64,000 nucleotides of DNA from Diadophis punctatus similis (GCA_023053685.1 JALIGW010000003.1:143416008-143480007); one strand, 5' to 3'. Shown: positions 21,153 through 32,950, counted from the first letter of the stretch. Numbers and translations are program-made. Notes: generated by a model from the letters alone, not told the origin.

Positions 21153-21771
21153 CATTATTATTAGAGTTGGAAGGAACCTTGTAGGTCATCTAGTCCAACC
21201 CCCCACTCAAGCAGGAGTCCCTACACCATTTTGGATAAATGGCAGTCCAATCTCCTTTTGAAAGTCTCAAGTGTTGGAGCTCTCACAACCTCCGCAGGCA
21301 AGCTGTTCCACTGGTTGATCGCTCTCACTGTCAGAAAGTTCCTCCTTATTTCCAGGTTGAATCTCTCTTTGGTCAGTTTCCATCCATTATTCCTTGTCTG
21401 GCCTTCTGGTGCCTTGGAAAACAGCCTGACCCCCTCCTCTCTGTGGAAGCCCCTCAAGTATTGGAACACTGTTATCATGTCACCCCTGGTCCTTCTCTTC
21501 GCCAGACTGGCCAAGCTCAGTTCCTGCAACCGCTCTTCGTATGTTATAGTTTCCAGTCCCCTAATCATCCTGGTTGCTCTCCTCTGCACTTTCTCTAGAG
21601 CTTCAATGTCTTTTTTATAATGTGGTGACCAGAACTAGATGCAGTACTCTAGTTGTGGTCTAACTAAGGCTTTATAGAGTGGTATTAGTACCTCCCTTGA
21701 TCTAGATTGTATCCCTATGTTAATGCAACTCAGGATTGCATTGGCTTTTTTGGCTGCCGCACTAGACTTTC
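21153..21771 (-). mobile_element. CR1 LINE 3' end
   Basis: Reverse-strand CR1. The frame 21589-21221 encodes the ORF2 C-terminus (RRATRMIRGLE, QLRGFHREEGV-like and NQWNSLPAEVV segments). The 3' end lies at 21153-21220 with GGTCATCTAGTCCAACCCC. It is diverged from the 13726 and 56976 copies, so it belongs to another subfamily or is older. Confidence 0.88.
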
Positions 21772-21807
21772 TTTAATGACAGTTTTTGGCGTGCATTATC
21801 ATACAAT

Positions 21808-21968
21808 TTTATTTTTATTTATTTATTTATTTATTTATTTTTGTCAAGTACATGTTGGTAATATATATAGATATAACATTGTTTATATACATAAGATGGG
21901 TACTGATAAGAGGGAACATTAGGGCAGGGACGGTAGGCACGCTGGTGCACTTATGCACGCCCCTTACC
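21808..21968 (-). mobile_element. LINE 3' tail (same family as 22910)
   Basis: Reverse complement of the segment around 23220-23400: GTGCATAAGTGCACC, CTACCGTCCCTGTCC and the TTGACAAAATAAATAAA tail are shared. Only the tail remains. Confidence 0.65.
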
Positions 21969-22099
21969 ATATCCCATATCAATTACATATTCCCATATCA
22001 ATTACACTTCTCAACCCAGTTTGAGTACAGCAAGTTTTTAAAACAATGCTATAGCTATACTATACTATACTGGGGGCTTGCTTTGGCTACCAAAAGCGT

Positions 22100-22815
22100 C
22101 TGAGTGCAATTTGAAATCCTGGTTTTAGCATAGAAAGCCTTACATGGCTTGGCTCCAGCCACCTTCATTTGTTGCAGCTTTTACGTGAAGTCAGGTTAAT
22201 GCTTATCCTACTGGATTCTGGATCTTAGCAAACATGGTGCTTTTCCAAACTGTGTTTGGGGGATGCTGGCTGAGCTATTCCATTGTTGTAAAGTCATTTT
22301 GAGTTTTGCATATTTTTACTATTATAAACCTTTGGGAGTCCACAAGGCTATACTGCTAGCAAAATCATATCAGACATGCTCACTTTCATACCAAAATTGG
22401 AATGCCACCAGCACTTCTGTGATGCCCTTTAGTTCTGTCAGGGCTGGGGGAATATTACTCTCTATACAGTAGGCCAATGGTCTCTGCCTCTGGTCCCCAG
22501 GATCCACCACTGCCAATGGTAATGGCATAACAGGAGATAGCAGTAATTGTTATATTTTAATGACAGACGCGGAACATGTTTCTTGTCCTGTGAGGGCTCA
22601 CAGATGGAATATAAGGATGTGAGAAGGGACCCAACTTTTATGTAAGTAGAAACATGTCGCAAAGAACCCAACGTTAGTGTTTCTTTCTACAGATAGGAAA
22701 AATGAAATAAAGAATTGGGCCCTTCTGTCGCCTTTTGCAGAATTAGGACCTTAGTTCAATAGCTCCTCTCTGGGTAGGGTGAAAAGAATAGACAGCAATT
22801 GGTATTTTATACTTT
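22100..22815. other. Unassigned stretch
   Basis: No gene or repeat family recognised. Confidence 0.4.
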
Positions 22816-22825
22816 CTGTCTATGG

Positions 22826-23439
22826 CAGAGGTCTTCAAACTTGGCAACTTTAAGACTTGTGGACTTCGACTCCCAGAATTCTCCAGCATGGCTTATGCAA
22901 TAAAATTCCTTATTCCAGTAGACTTGAAATTTTAGGCCTGGATAACCTTGAACTCCGCCGTCTACGTTCCGACCTAAGCTTAGTACACAAGATCATCTAC
23001 CTTAATGTCCTACCTGTTAACGACTACTTTAATTTCAACCGCAATAACACTAGGGTTATCAATAGATACAAACTAATCTTGATTCCAGAAAATACGACTT
23101 CTGCAATAGAGTAGTACAGTAAATGTCTGGAACACTTTACCTGATCCTGTTGTTAGTTTCTCTAACCCCCATACCTTTTACCTTAAACTATCTACCCTGG
23201 ACCTTACACATTTCTTAAGAGGTCCCTAAGGGGGCGTGCATAAGTGCACCAACGTGTCTACCGTCCCTGTCCTACTGTACCCATTTCTATGTACTCATTT
23301 TATGTGTTTATGGCTATGTTTTGCTTCCTTAAATCCATTTATTTGTGCCATTTTTTTCATGTGTCCTGTTTCCTTGCACTTGTTGACAAAATAAATAAAG
23401 AATTAAGTAAATGAACAAACAAACAAACAAACAAACAAA

Positions 23440-23502
<63 letters not shown>

Positions 23503-23560
23503 ATTAATTCTGGGAGTTGAAGTCTACAAGTCTTAAAGTTGCCAAGTTTGAGGACCCCCA
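22826..23560. mobile_element. hAT-like element with a LINE inserted inside
   Basis: The termini are CAGAGGTCTTCAAACTTGG and the inverse ..CCAAGTTTGAGGACCCCCA, with long inverted arms that include CTCCCAGAATTCTCC and GGGAGTTGAAGTC. The flanks GTCTATGG (22818-22825) and GCCTATGG (23561-23568) match at 7 of 8. The middle is replaced by LINE sequence (22910-23505). Confidence 0.75.
22910..23505 (+). mobile_element. LINE 3' end nested in a hAT element
   Basis: A short open frame encodes LGLDNLELRRLRSDL and a following KIIYLNVLPVNDYF segment, as in the C-terminal end of L2/CR1-group LINE proteins, then an untranslated region and AAAT tail. The coding part is broken by stops. The exact clade is uncertain. 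Confidence 0.65.
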
Positions 23561-23569
23561 GCCTATGGG

Positions 23570-24840
23570 ATGAGAGTCTGCTTCTATTCTCTGAACTTCA
23601 TGCATACCCAAGCATTGGTTGTACAGGTTTTTTTTTAACCCTGAAAAGAAAAGTACAATTGTAAACATACCGACCTTTAGAAATGAAAATGCATGGGAAA
23701 TTTCAAGCCATCATTGTGTGCCTTGTTGGCTCTTAATTATGATATGTATTTTGCATTGGACACAGAAGAAAACATGGAATCCAAGAAGTCTTAAGCACTA
23801 ATGCCTATCCAGCAAAATGGTGCAGAGAAACAGTCATGAACCAATTGAAAAATGCATGCTCACTTTTAATGTTTGACTTTGCTATTTCCCTTAAAAGGAA
23901 ATCTATATAAATTTATATGGGTTGCTCTCATGCTGTTCTCTGAGAGTTTGAAAACAGCTGTTCTACTGCAGTGGACTTTGACCGGGCAGATTGCAAGGCT
24001 CGATAATCTGTCTCAGCTTCAGGGTTAAGTGATGGAATTCATTTAAATGCCCCAGAAGTAATCATCCACAAAGAGTACATTATTTCTCTTTTATGAATTT
24101 TCAAACCTAATACTGATGGGTGGCATGCAATTAAACCTGATCAATATGTAATTTAGGTGGGCTGACATGTTTTCAAATTCTCAGAATATAGATTCTTTCA
24201 ATATTGCAAGAGCTTAGTGAAATACGTAGCTCTTATAAAAAGAGCCTGGGCATTTTAATACAGTACAAACGACCAGGATGTACCTATTGGCAAGTTAAAT
24301 GGAGCCCCGTTTGAATGAATAACCTTAAAGCTGGACCCCAAAGCAAATCCTTCTTTTGAAGATCAAAAGCTCAGGCTTTTTCTTTTGGCAAGGAAGAGGA
24401 TGGTTGATCTATTGATGGGGATGGTGGTAGAAATCTCATTGGTGTGTGCATGGAGAGGTCTAAAAGTAGAATGGTTCAGTTTGAGAAGAAGTAATAATAA
24501 TTTCACATGGCAGCAAGGTTCTAGCATAATCTTTCCATGCTAAAAGCAAGTTAAGAAGGATAATTCCATAGGCAAAAACAGAGAAAATGGGCATCCTCTT
24601 ATAAAATCATCCTATTCTATTTAGTGTAGATATTGTTCATTTATTTAGATTCAATTAGTTGTATGTCACTTATGCAACAAAACTCTGGTCAAGTCCCAAT
24701 ATTATTAATATATTATCATTATAAACTGACAAAAATATTCTTAAACGGTGTTTTTTCCCTCTGTCCGTTGCTATAATCTATTCTCCAAAATCTGATAAAA
24801 TAAGTGGGCCTTCACCTGTTTTTGCAAGGGATAGAGGGAG
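23570..24840. other. Unassigned AT-rich stretch
   Basis: About 1.3 kb without recognisable repeats or coding potential, apparently single copy. It could be intronic or a regulatory region, but nothing in it shows this. Confidence 0.45.
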
Positions 24841-24845
24841 GCAGG

Positions 24846-24925
24846 GAAGGAAGGAAGGAAGGAAGGAAGGAAGGAAGGAAGGAAGGAAGGAAGGAAGGAA
24901 GGAAGGAAGGAAGGAAGGAAGGAAT
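24846..24925. repeat. GGAA microsatellite
   Basis: About 80 bp of near-perfect GGAA units. Confidence 0.95.
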
Positions 24926-25164
24926 CTTAATTTTGAAGGAAAAGAATTTCAAAGGGGTTACATACTCTCTGCCCAAGCTTTAGCATTAACTTTTAAGAGA
25001 GAAAAAAAAGGAAATGTAAAATGATTTAGTAATCATCTCCCTTATTTACATTCTGAGTTACAAAACAATAAATATTACCAAAAAAAAGTAAAAACATTTC
25101 ACCCCAAATCATGAATAGGTGCATGTTCAGCTTCTGAAAAAGATTGAATCAACAAATGCCACTA

Positions 25165-25397
25165 GCAATAGCAATAGCACTTAGACTTATATACCGCTTC
25201 ATAGTGCTTTACAGCCCTCTCTAAGCGGTTTTACAGAGTTCAGCATATTGCCCCCAACAATCTGGGTCCTCATTTTACTGACCTCAGAAGGATGGAAGGC
25301 TGAGTCAACCTTGAGCCTGGTGAGATTTGAACAGCTGAACTGCTGAACTAGCAGTAGCCTGCAGTGCTGCATTTAACCACTGCGCCATGTCGGCCAA
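25165..25397 (-). mobile_element. tRNA-derived SINE with L2-like tail
   Basis: Near full-length reverse copy: CAATAGCACTTAGACTTATA tail, CTCTCTAAGCGG, CAATCTGGGTCCTCATTT and a B-box-like GAGATTTGAAC region, with the head ending about 25397. Confidence 0.85.
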
Positions 25398-25399
25398 AG

Positions 25400-26415
25400 C
25401 TTATTAAAATTAGATTAAAGTGCAAGCTTGACTTTTTATGTATATCATTCCTTGAAAGAAAAGCACGTAGAGGAAGGACTTGCAAAAATATAAAGAAAGA
25501 AAGAAAGAAGAGTGTTCAGCTACTGATACCTGTATATCCCAGCTGGTCATTGGGACAGAAATGACAAAGGATTCTGTCCATTAGTTTTTCAATACAGTGT
25601 TCAATAGTAGCAGGAAATTGATGGTGTAACTGTGGCACCACATCAGGGAAACTTATGATGCGGACAATAGCACTTCCAATAAAAGGGCTTTTGATTTTCT
25701 GTGTGTCAAACTGTTTTAATATTAGGGCATTTCTAGGTCAATGAAGGGCTAATGTAGCATCATAAATCATATCTAAACAAGAGCCCAAAGCTGCCTAGGC
25801 TCCAGTAGTATTTGGCTAAGGTCAAAACAACATTAAGGGAAGTAACACAAAAAGTAGGTATCTAATGCAAAACAGGAGCTGCATTTATTCATCTGCCCCC
25901 AAACCCAACATTGATGCTGCTGGCTGAGAAGAGTGAATAATAGGTGAATTAGAAATTAATGATTCCTCTGCTATGTAAATGGCAATTAAAGGACATGTCA
26001 GGCTGCAGGCTCTGTCCTAACACTTTTTTTCCATTTGTTCAGATGGAAATTCATAAGGCATGCTAATGCAGGATCCACACAGTGCCAAATTGAAGAACCT
26101 GGATACCTGGCAGCATCGGGTCCAGTTACAAGGAGGGATGAGGTTTTCTCCTTTATAAGAGAACTTTCCTGGCAAAATACTAAATCGTCGATGGTTAAGC
26201 CTTTGGATATTAATAAGTAATGACCACGCAAACCAGCTGCAAAGAAAATGCATTATACCTCCAAAATAAACGCCATGAAACTCAATAATTTGCATTGATT
26301 ATTATCCTACATATCAGACTGCTACTCTTAACAAAATAACACTATGACTGTCGCTCTTTCCTGGAAGATTGCAGGAACGATAGCCCTTCTTTCTTTAAAT
26401 CAAACCATTAATTAT
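25400..26415. other. Unassigned AT-rich stretch
   Basis: No gene or repeat recognised in about 1 kb. Confidence 0.45.
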
Positions 26416-26419
26416 TAAG

Positions 26420-26530
<111 letters not shown>

Positions 26531-26552
26531 CAGTATGTACAGTATGTACAGT

Positions 26553-26558
26553 ATGTAC

Positions 26559-26623
<65 letters not shown>

Positions 26624-26636
26624 CATGTACATGTAC

Positions 26637-26680
<44 letters not shown>

Positions 26681-26733
26681 ATGTGTGTATATATGTGTGT
26701 ATATAAGTGTGTGTGTATGTGTATGTATATGTG

Positions 26734-26796
<63 letters not shown>
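26553..26796. repeat. ATGTAT hexanucleotide microsatellite
   Basis: About 240 bp of ATGTAT units with ACATGT and GTGTGT variants, directly next to a hAT element. Confidence 0.95.
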
Positions 26797-27338
26797 CAGG
26801 GGTGGATTCTACTTACTTTCCCTACCAGTTCGGGGTCGCGCCAGAAGTGTGCGTTTTGTGTCACAAGTTTAACCCATCGCTCCTGGGTTAAATTGGTCTG
26901 TGCATGCGCAGGAGTCTTTGCGCATGCACAGAGCATTATTTTCACGTAAATTTGGCCCCGATTGATGGATTTAGCAATAGCAAAGCACTTAGACTTATAT
27001 ACCGCTTCATAGTGCTTTACAGCCCTCTATAAGCGGTTTACAGAGTTCAGCATATTGCCCCCAACAATCTGGGTCCTCATTTTACCGACCTCAGAAGGAT
27101 GGAAGGCTGAGTCAACCTTGAGGTGGTGAGATTTGAACAGCTGAGTGCAGCTAGCAGTCAGCTGAAGTAGCCTGCAGTGCTGCACTCTAACCACTGTGCC
27201 ACCTCGGCTCAGATTTCAAGCCAGAGGACCGGTTTGGGGGCATGTCCTGCCAGCCATCGCTGTCAGTTCGGCAAGTGGGGAAAAATTTCCACTACTGGTT
27301 CTATAGAATCGGTCCAAACCGGCAGGAACCCACCTCTG
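26797..27338. mobile_element. hAT-like element (GGTGGGTTCC family) with a SINE inserted
   Basis: The termini are CAGGGGTGGATTCTACTTAC and GGCAGGAACCCACCTCTG. The ends abut microsatellites (ATGTAT left, CA right), so the target duplication cannot be read. The interior has GTGCATGCGCAGGAGTC. It is split by a reverse SINE at 26973-27210. Confidence 0.75.
26973..27210 (-). mobile_element. tRNA-derived SINE nested in a hAT element
   Basis: Near full-length reverse copy of the L2-tailed tRNA SINE. GATTT flanks both ends (26968-26972, 27212-27216), a short possible target duplication. Confidence 0.82.
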
Positions 27339-27340
27339 AT

Positions 27341-27369
27341 ACACACACACACACACACACACACACACC
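27341..27369. repeat. CA dinucleotide repeat
   Basis: About 14 perfect CA units following the hAT element. Confidence 0.95.
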
Positions 27370-27419
27370 TGCATTTCATAAAATGGCATTCAATAACATT
27401 TAATGTGGAACAAAAAAAA

Positions 27420-28130
27420 GATAGCAAGTGAACCTCTCCCCCTATTTTTTTCAGCTGTTAGCTTTAAATGATACACAAATCTACATGGAAAAGAGGATGG
27501 TAAGTTCTTTTTAAAAAGAAGACACTCCTTGATGATTAAATACTATGGAGCTTTCAATGCCATCTTTTTAAATGAAAAGATAGGGAGCTCTGTGACATAC
27601 AAACATTTTTTTTTGGGTAATCGCATAATTCTTATCTATCTGTAAGAAGTCAGATGAGTGTGTGTGTTTGATATCCATGCGGCAATACGGAACAAGGCAA
27701 AGTTAGAGGCATTTGTCATTTAAAATCTGCCAATTCCTACCACATTCGGGGCTAGCATGTGAAACAAAAGGGCTTCTGGGAAGAAAAAAAACTGCATTGA
27801 CCAATCCCACAAAGACCAATTTTCTCTCTTTTCATGAAGGATGGCGTGGGGAATTTGGATAAGGAATTTGCTCATTATGAGCTTGTTTTGCTGATGAGAA
27901 GAAAGGGGGAAAAAGTTTCACTGTGTGAGAAATGGGGGAACAAAGACTGGGTGGATGCAGTGGGTTGCTACAAACAATAGGTTCACTTTTTTTAAATTTT
28001 GTAGACAATATAGACTTGAATATTGTTATCTTTATTTTTTACTGTACATCTTGCACACATACGGCACTGTGAGAAGTAAATGAAAGGCTTTTTACTTTTT
28101 TCCTTCTTCCTTCTGCAATCCTGAACCCAG
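27420..28130. other. Unassigned AT-rich stretch
   Basis: Nothing recognised. Confidence 0.4.
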
Positions 28131-28250
28131 TACTTCATTACTGGCTTAGCTAAACTCAAGAAAGCCAAATGAATTGGTCAATATTTGTATGGGAGACCAC
28201 TAGAAAACCCCAAGGATATAAGTTAGCCTGGGAATTAAAAGAAAATTCAG
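28130..28250 (+). mobile_element. Possible decayed 5S rRNA-derived SINE
   Basis: GGTCAATATTTGTATGGGAG followed by ACCACTAGAAAACCCCAAGG lines up with the 3' half of vertebrate 5S rRNA (the internal promoter side), preceded by a GGCTTAGCTAA segment. It is too diverged to be a 5S gene. A 5S-headed SINE3-type relic is the best reading. Confidence 0.4.
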
Positions 28251-28260
28251 AGGAGTTTGT

Positions 28261-28915
28261 AAGGTGACCTCATATAAGTAATATAATAGAAGGTAATATA
28301 ATTTCCTTGACACCCCAGTGGTAAAAGAGGAAATAAAGAGGAGAAAGAACTAAGACTACCATACTATGTAGCAATGCCTGCTCAGATATATAGTATATCA
28401 AAGATGCTACAATATGCAAGGCGAGGATTGACAAAAATAGTGGAAATATACAAGAAGCATCTAAGGAGAAAAGGACTGGGTAAAATATTAATTATGTAAA
28501 AGGAAACACATCAAGCATATTTCATTGTGCAACCAACAATAAAATCTGATTTCTACATAATTTGGTTCCTTTCCATCAGACATTTAGATGTCATAGTCTA
28601 TGATAAAGACTGGTAAGCACAAATATGTATATTTCAACAAGTATAAATATGTAATAAATGACAATTCACCACTGAAGGTTAAACTGCTCGTCTTCGAAGC
28701 TATTCCTAGAAGCAAAGACATTTCACATCTTCCTCCTTATAGTAACTCCTATGACACTAACAGTGTCTTTCTATTTTTTCATTTTTCTTTTTCCTTTCCT
28801 TGTAGCTGCAATATTACAATAAGCAAACAAATGAAGAACAGGTTATTCTTTTATTCCTAAATTCATCTGAAGATCCATGGAATTTTTTTAGAGAAGATGA
28901 ACTTGGCAAATTTGT
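28261..28915. other. Unassigned AT-rich stretch
   Basis: Nothing recognised. Confidence 0.4.
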
Positions 28916-28917
28916 GA

Positions 28918-29076
28918 ACAGGTTGCAAGTGCCCCAAATGCAGACATGTGATTGAGGTGGTGATCTGACATTTTACAATGGCCAGAAGTGCTTTAACGGC
29001 CATAAAGTATCCACTCTGACACTGTCATTATTGCAGCCAGTCATTAAATAACAGGATATATATTGAGGACTACCTG
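28918..29076. mobile_element. Decayed Tigger-like MITE end
   Basis: Ends in ATTGAGGACTACCTG followed by TA, the same end as the element at 37650-38000. The interior is only weakly similar and the left end is not found. Confidence 0.45.
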
Positions 29077-29223
29077 TATTACAATATAAAGATGTTTAAT
29101 AAAGTTTTCAGGATTGTGGGCAGGTGGGCAGTGGATGAAGAAACAAGAGCATCTTTCACCCAGTCTGGGCAAACCTGAAAACATGCCCAGTGGGAGATGT
29201 AAAGATTGCATAAACAGAGGTGG

Positions 29224-29479
29224 CAGAGGTGGGATTCAGCAGGTTCTGACCAGTTCTGGAGAACTGGTAGCAGAAATTTTGAGTAGTTCGGAGAACCGGT
29301 AAATACCACCTCTGACTGGCCCCACCCCCATCTATTCTCTGCCTCCCAGCTGATCGGGAGGGAATGGAGATTTTACAGTATCCTTCCCCTGTCCCGCCCA
29401 CCAAGCTACACCCACCAAGCCATACACAGCAAGCCACGCCCACAGAACCAACAGTAAAAAAATTTGAATCCTACCACTG
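29224..29479. mobile_element. hAT-like MITE (GTGAAATCC / GTGGGATTC family)
   Basis: Termini CAGAGGTGGGATTCAGCAGG and GAATCCTACCACTG. It shares TTCTGGAGAACTGGTAGC, GGCCCCACC and repeated CCAAGCCAC blocks with 42298-42568 and 48797-49071. A matching 8-bp duplication is not visible. Confidence 0.72.
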
Positions 29480-29819
29480 ATGGAGATTCTCAGTCATCCA
29501 GTCATACACTTGTAATGAAGTCCCAAAGGTTTTTTAATTTCAAGAGGCAACTGGACTTTCTGGTTTTTTCTTTGAAGATGTTTCGCTTCTCATCCAAGAA
29601 GCCTAACCTTTGGGACTAACAAAAAAGATTAAGAGCCAAATTAGGGGTGAAATCCAATGAAGATTTTCTAAAGGGACAAATAATATCCAATTAAAAGATC
29701 TGAGGAAGCTTCTTGGATGAGAAGCGAAACCTCTTCAAAGAAAAAACAAAGAAAGTCCAGTTGCCTTTTGAAAAGCAACTTTGGGATAACCATGAGCCAG
29801 ATGACTGAGAATCTCCATC
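29479..29819. repeat. Large inverted repeat of a LINE/Penelope-like fragment
   Basis: Arms 29479-29605 and 29700-29819 are inverted copies: GATGGAGATTCTCAGTCATC, then AGAGGCAACTGGACTTTCT and CGCTTCTCATCCAAGAAGC. The right arm read on the plus strand carries TTGGATGAGAAGCGAAAC, a segment widespread in vertebrate retroelements (Penelope-like, from memory, uncertain). The central about 95 bp is unrelated. Confidence 0.6.
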
Positions 29820-29829
29820 GACATTTAAA

Positions 29830-31752
29830 AGAGGTGTTACAGAATGCTTCAAAATAAATAGAGTTAATACAAAGAACTAAGAATTCATTGCATTTAAGTA
29901 AAAACAGGTTTGTCTGATAAAACAACAACAACTGTGGAACGGGTTACAAAAAGTTTATAAAGAAAGACACCAGCATATGAGCAGAACATGTATAGCATTC
30001 TATATAAAACGTACAAGTCTTATTTCTTCATACAGACAACAGCCGTATGATAAAGCATTTTTAGAGTTGTTAAATAATGTGGAAGCAAAGCTGTTAAATT
30101 AGGTTTGTTTCTGGGATACTTTTTGCTATTAGGCTCTAAGGAGAAATTAACCCTTATGCACTCTTTCAATGTGATTCTCTTTCTTTAAAAAGTTATTACT
30201 TTAAATTATTTACACTCCAAAACAATACGGGTGTGTATGTGAACCTCTCTTTTTTATTTTCTCTTCCCCTTAACAACTGTGTATGTGTATGTCTATATCT
30301 ATATCTTATTCCTTCTTTCCTCTGTAATAAGGCTTCTAGATTTGGGCTGCAAAATTCCAGTCAGCCATTAGTTAGGGACAAAAAGTTATTGTTTCCTATA
30401 TCTGTTGGTCATCCAGATTTCTACAGCCCAAATTTAGAAGCTCTACTATTTTAATCCTGTTTGTTTAAATAAATAATAGCCAGAGTGAAATATACATTGC
30501 ATCCCCCCCCCAAAAAAAATCAGTGTTAAGCAGCCTTTAGCAAGCTGTCACAGATGTGACCAATAAGCACATCCTGACTTAACAGATATCAAGGGTTGCT
30601 AAGGATACAACATCAAGGGACAAGGGTCAGGAGTCAAACTGACCAATATTGAGTAAATTACATTGGTTCAAATGATTCCCCCTGAGCTAGTAATGATATG
30701 GCATTCACATAGTTTGGTCTAAGGGCTAATAAATACTGTCTTTGAAGGCTCAAGAGGACACAGAGCATGTAAAATTATATGGTAGTGCTATGCCATTAGA
30801 TTTTACAATCCAGTATGCTCATACATACACTATGTGTTGTATTCACAGTGTGTATATGGTATGGTGTGCGCACACACACATGTGCACGCACACACACACA
30901 TAAGAAGGAGGGAGGAAAGGAGGGAGAGAGAGAGAAAGCACTAAAACCATCATTATTTTTCACAGAGAGGAAAGCGAGTAAAAGAATTCAATATCTTCTT
31001 GCCTCTAATGACAAAAATGTGTACAGAGAAGACAAGAATAGCACAGTGATTGGAACCTTCTAGAAGTCATTCATTCCCGGAGATAAAATATTTATAATTT
31101 TGGACACTGTTGTAAATGTGTATTGCACTCAACAAACAGCCAGATATATCTCCTGTCTTAGAAAACTTATAGTCCAACAGCAAGCAGCATTTGGATCAGA
31201 TTCTTTGGAGACCGTAGCAAAGAATACACCTCAAGGTAAATGATGTCTACATTTTTTCCCTTTCCCTGAAATCTCACCACATTCAAGAATGTGCCTTAGT
31301 GTAGCCTGCTAGTATTAATGCATACAGGTAATCTAGGCGATACATTCTAAAAAATAATTTTAAAAAAGCAAGTTGATCTAACTTCTTTAAAAATTTGCCT
31401 GAACTCATGCAAGTATCTAGTGAAATGGAAGAATGTTATAAAGAATTGCTTATGGTAGAGAGTATCTAAAATAACAATGAAAAATGGTTGGAAATCAGGA
31501 AATGTGGTTAAAAATCAGGTAACAAATTTATAAATGTCAGAGCAATCTAGACAAGAATCAAAAAGAGATGTGGGCTCAAACCCCAAAAAAGAAATACTGG
31601 GGTGAAAAAAAATCTATGCTGTTATAGAGATGTGTCCTCAAACTATAAAATATATCATACACTGATATGCAATTGAGTTAACGTAACATTAATTAATAGC
31701 TCACTCTCTTTCCATATCTCAAATCAAATCATATAAAAAAAAGAAAAGAAGG
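29830..31752. other. Unassigned AT-rich stretch
   Basis: No gene recognised. It holds a CA/GA-rich tract at 30870-30940 and a small hairpin (30332-30349 with 30425-30442). Confidence 0.45.
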
Positions 31753-31760
31753 CTCTAATG

Positions 31761-31876
31761 CAGGCCTGTAAAACTGGTGGCCTGCGGGCTGGATACATCA
31801 CGTGCAGGCCACACCCACCCCAGCTCTGCAAAGGCAAAAAATATCGCGATACGTTATGATACGTTTGACTCCCCTG
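31761..31876. mobile_element. Short hAT-like MITE (GTCAAACTC family)
   Basis: 116 bp, termini CAGGCCTGTAAAACTGG and GTTTGACTCCCCTG, with a perfect 8-bp duplication CTCTAATG (31753-31760, 31877-31884). Confidence 0.85.
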
Positions 31877-31957
31877 CTCTAATGAATTCCCCCCGGGATT
31901 TAACAGGTTAAAACTTTTGTAAGAGAAGGAGAGGCAGAACCTGAGAATGGAGTTGTT

Positions 31958-32224
31958 GTGGCCAGGTTGAGTCCAGGGCAATTAGCAGCCGATCCTGAGG
32001 ATTCGGAGGTAGTGAGGGTGCAGTACAGAAGACCGGTGTTCCTGGCACCAGAGACGGAGAGTGAAGAGGATGTGGGGTCAGAGGCTGGCGAACAATTAGA
32101 ACCTGATGCATCTCCTGGGATTAGTGACTCAGGAGAAGAGGAGGAGGCTCTTCTGGATGCCAGAGCACGCAGGTTCTCAAAGAGACATGAGTGGCTAATC
32201 AGGCGGAGGCTTCCTCGTGAGTAG
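31958..32224 (+). CDS. LTR-embedded open frame, acidic then basic (88 codons)
   Basis: Open from a GTG at the LTR edge to TAG at 32222-32224, with no ATG start. An acidic middle rich in Glu, Asp and Ser is followed by EEEALLDARARR and a basic tail. It aligns without gaps at its start with the frame at 56141 (DPED and FLAPE/CLAPE in step) and shares the tail with 6008. There is no signal peptide or membrane segment. The function is unknown; see the findings for alternatives. Confidence 0.45.
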   Translation: MARLSPGQLAADPEDSEVVRVQYRRPVFLAPETESEEDVGSEAGEQLEPDASPGISDSGEEEEALLDARARRFSKRHEWLIRRRLPRE

Positions 32225-32253
32225 TAATGCAGGGCTTGACCACGCCCTGAGAG

Positions 32254-32261
32254 TATTTAAG
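32254..32261 (+). promoter_or_regulatory. Probable TATA box of the solo LTR
   Basis: TATTTAAG just after CCACGCCC, at the same relative position as in copy 1. Confidence 0.4.
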
Positions 32262-32599
32262 GGTCTGTCATGAGGGGCTTCGTTGCAGAGAACAACCCCG
32301 TTCTGTGGTTTCAGCATTTTGGTTCTTGTATCTGCATCTTGGATTATTAACAGTTAACATTTTGCCTGTGATTAATGAGAGCTTGGATTTCTGCCAAAAC
32401 CTCCACTAGGTGAGATAAGACGCCTTAATTGCTCTTTCAGGCTCTAGCCAATACTGGAAATACTTTGTGAATGAATGATATTCTTTTCAAAAAACTCAAC
32501 TCTGGCTGAGAATTTATTTGCAGTAAAACAATATTATTTCTAATTCCTTCTTGTGCATCTTATTTTGGGGGCATACCCGTGGGGACAGAACAGGAGTCA

Positions 32600-32950
32600 A
32601 GAGAGGAATCAGCCTGGAGTCGTTATGTTTCCACAAGCAATCCAAATCTAACCCCTCTTGAATCCCATTAACTCTTACTAGCACCAATTCAGTGCTGGCC
32701 ATTAGTTGACTAGATTCTTGTGCATAGGTAATAAATGAGCTCAAGTGGAACTTAATAGATTGTCCTGATTCTTCACACTTGACACTTTACCAAAATGATA
32801 AGAGATGGAGAAATTAATGTGAACAAAGTAATTGTGGAAAATCAGACCTTGTCTTGTCTCTTCTACAAGTCAGATGAACATAATATTTATGTACCTTAAG
32901 TACTGTATGGATGAGCTACTTTCCACTTTCTCAACTACTTCAGATAGAAA
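32600..32950. other. Unassigned stretch
   Basis: Nothing recognised between the solo LTR and the SPIN-like element. Confidence 0.4.

Larger units (their letters stand above)
31954..32592 (+). mobile_element. Solo LTR (copy 2)
   Basis: 639 bp, beginning TGTTGTGGCC and ending GGGGACAGAACA, with a perfect 5-bp duplication GGAGT (31949-31953, 32593-32597). It contains an open frame at 31958-32224, a CCACGCCC box, TATTTAAG at 32254 and the shared TTGCAGAGAACAAC downstream. No internal viral region is present. Confidence 0.9.

Noticed and set aside
26535..26949. Met-Tyr and Cys-Ile repeat frames
   Set aside because: Encoded by the ATGTAT array.
29700..29745. Hammerhead ribozyme core in TTGGATGAGAAGCGAAAC
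   Set aside because: It resembles the CTGATGAG..CGAAAC core but differs at two invariant core positions, and no closing helices are evident.
30332..30442. Small inverted repeat (GCTTCTAGATTTGGGCTG and its inverse) as a transposon
   Set aside because: Seventeen of 18 bases pair, but the unit is about 110 bp, has no duplication and no second copy in the window; it may be chance or a lone relic.
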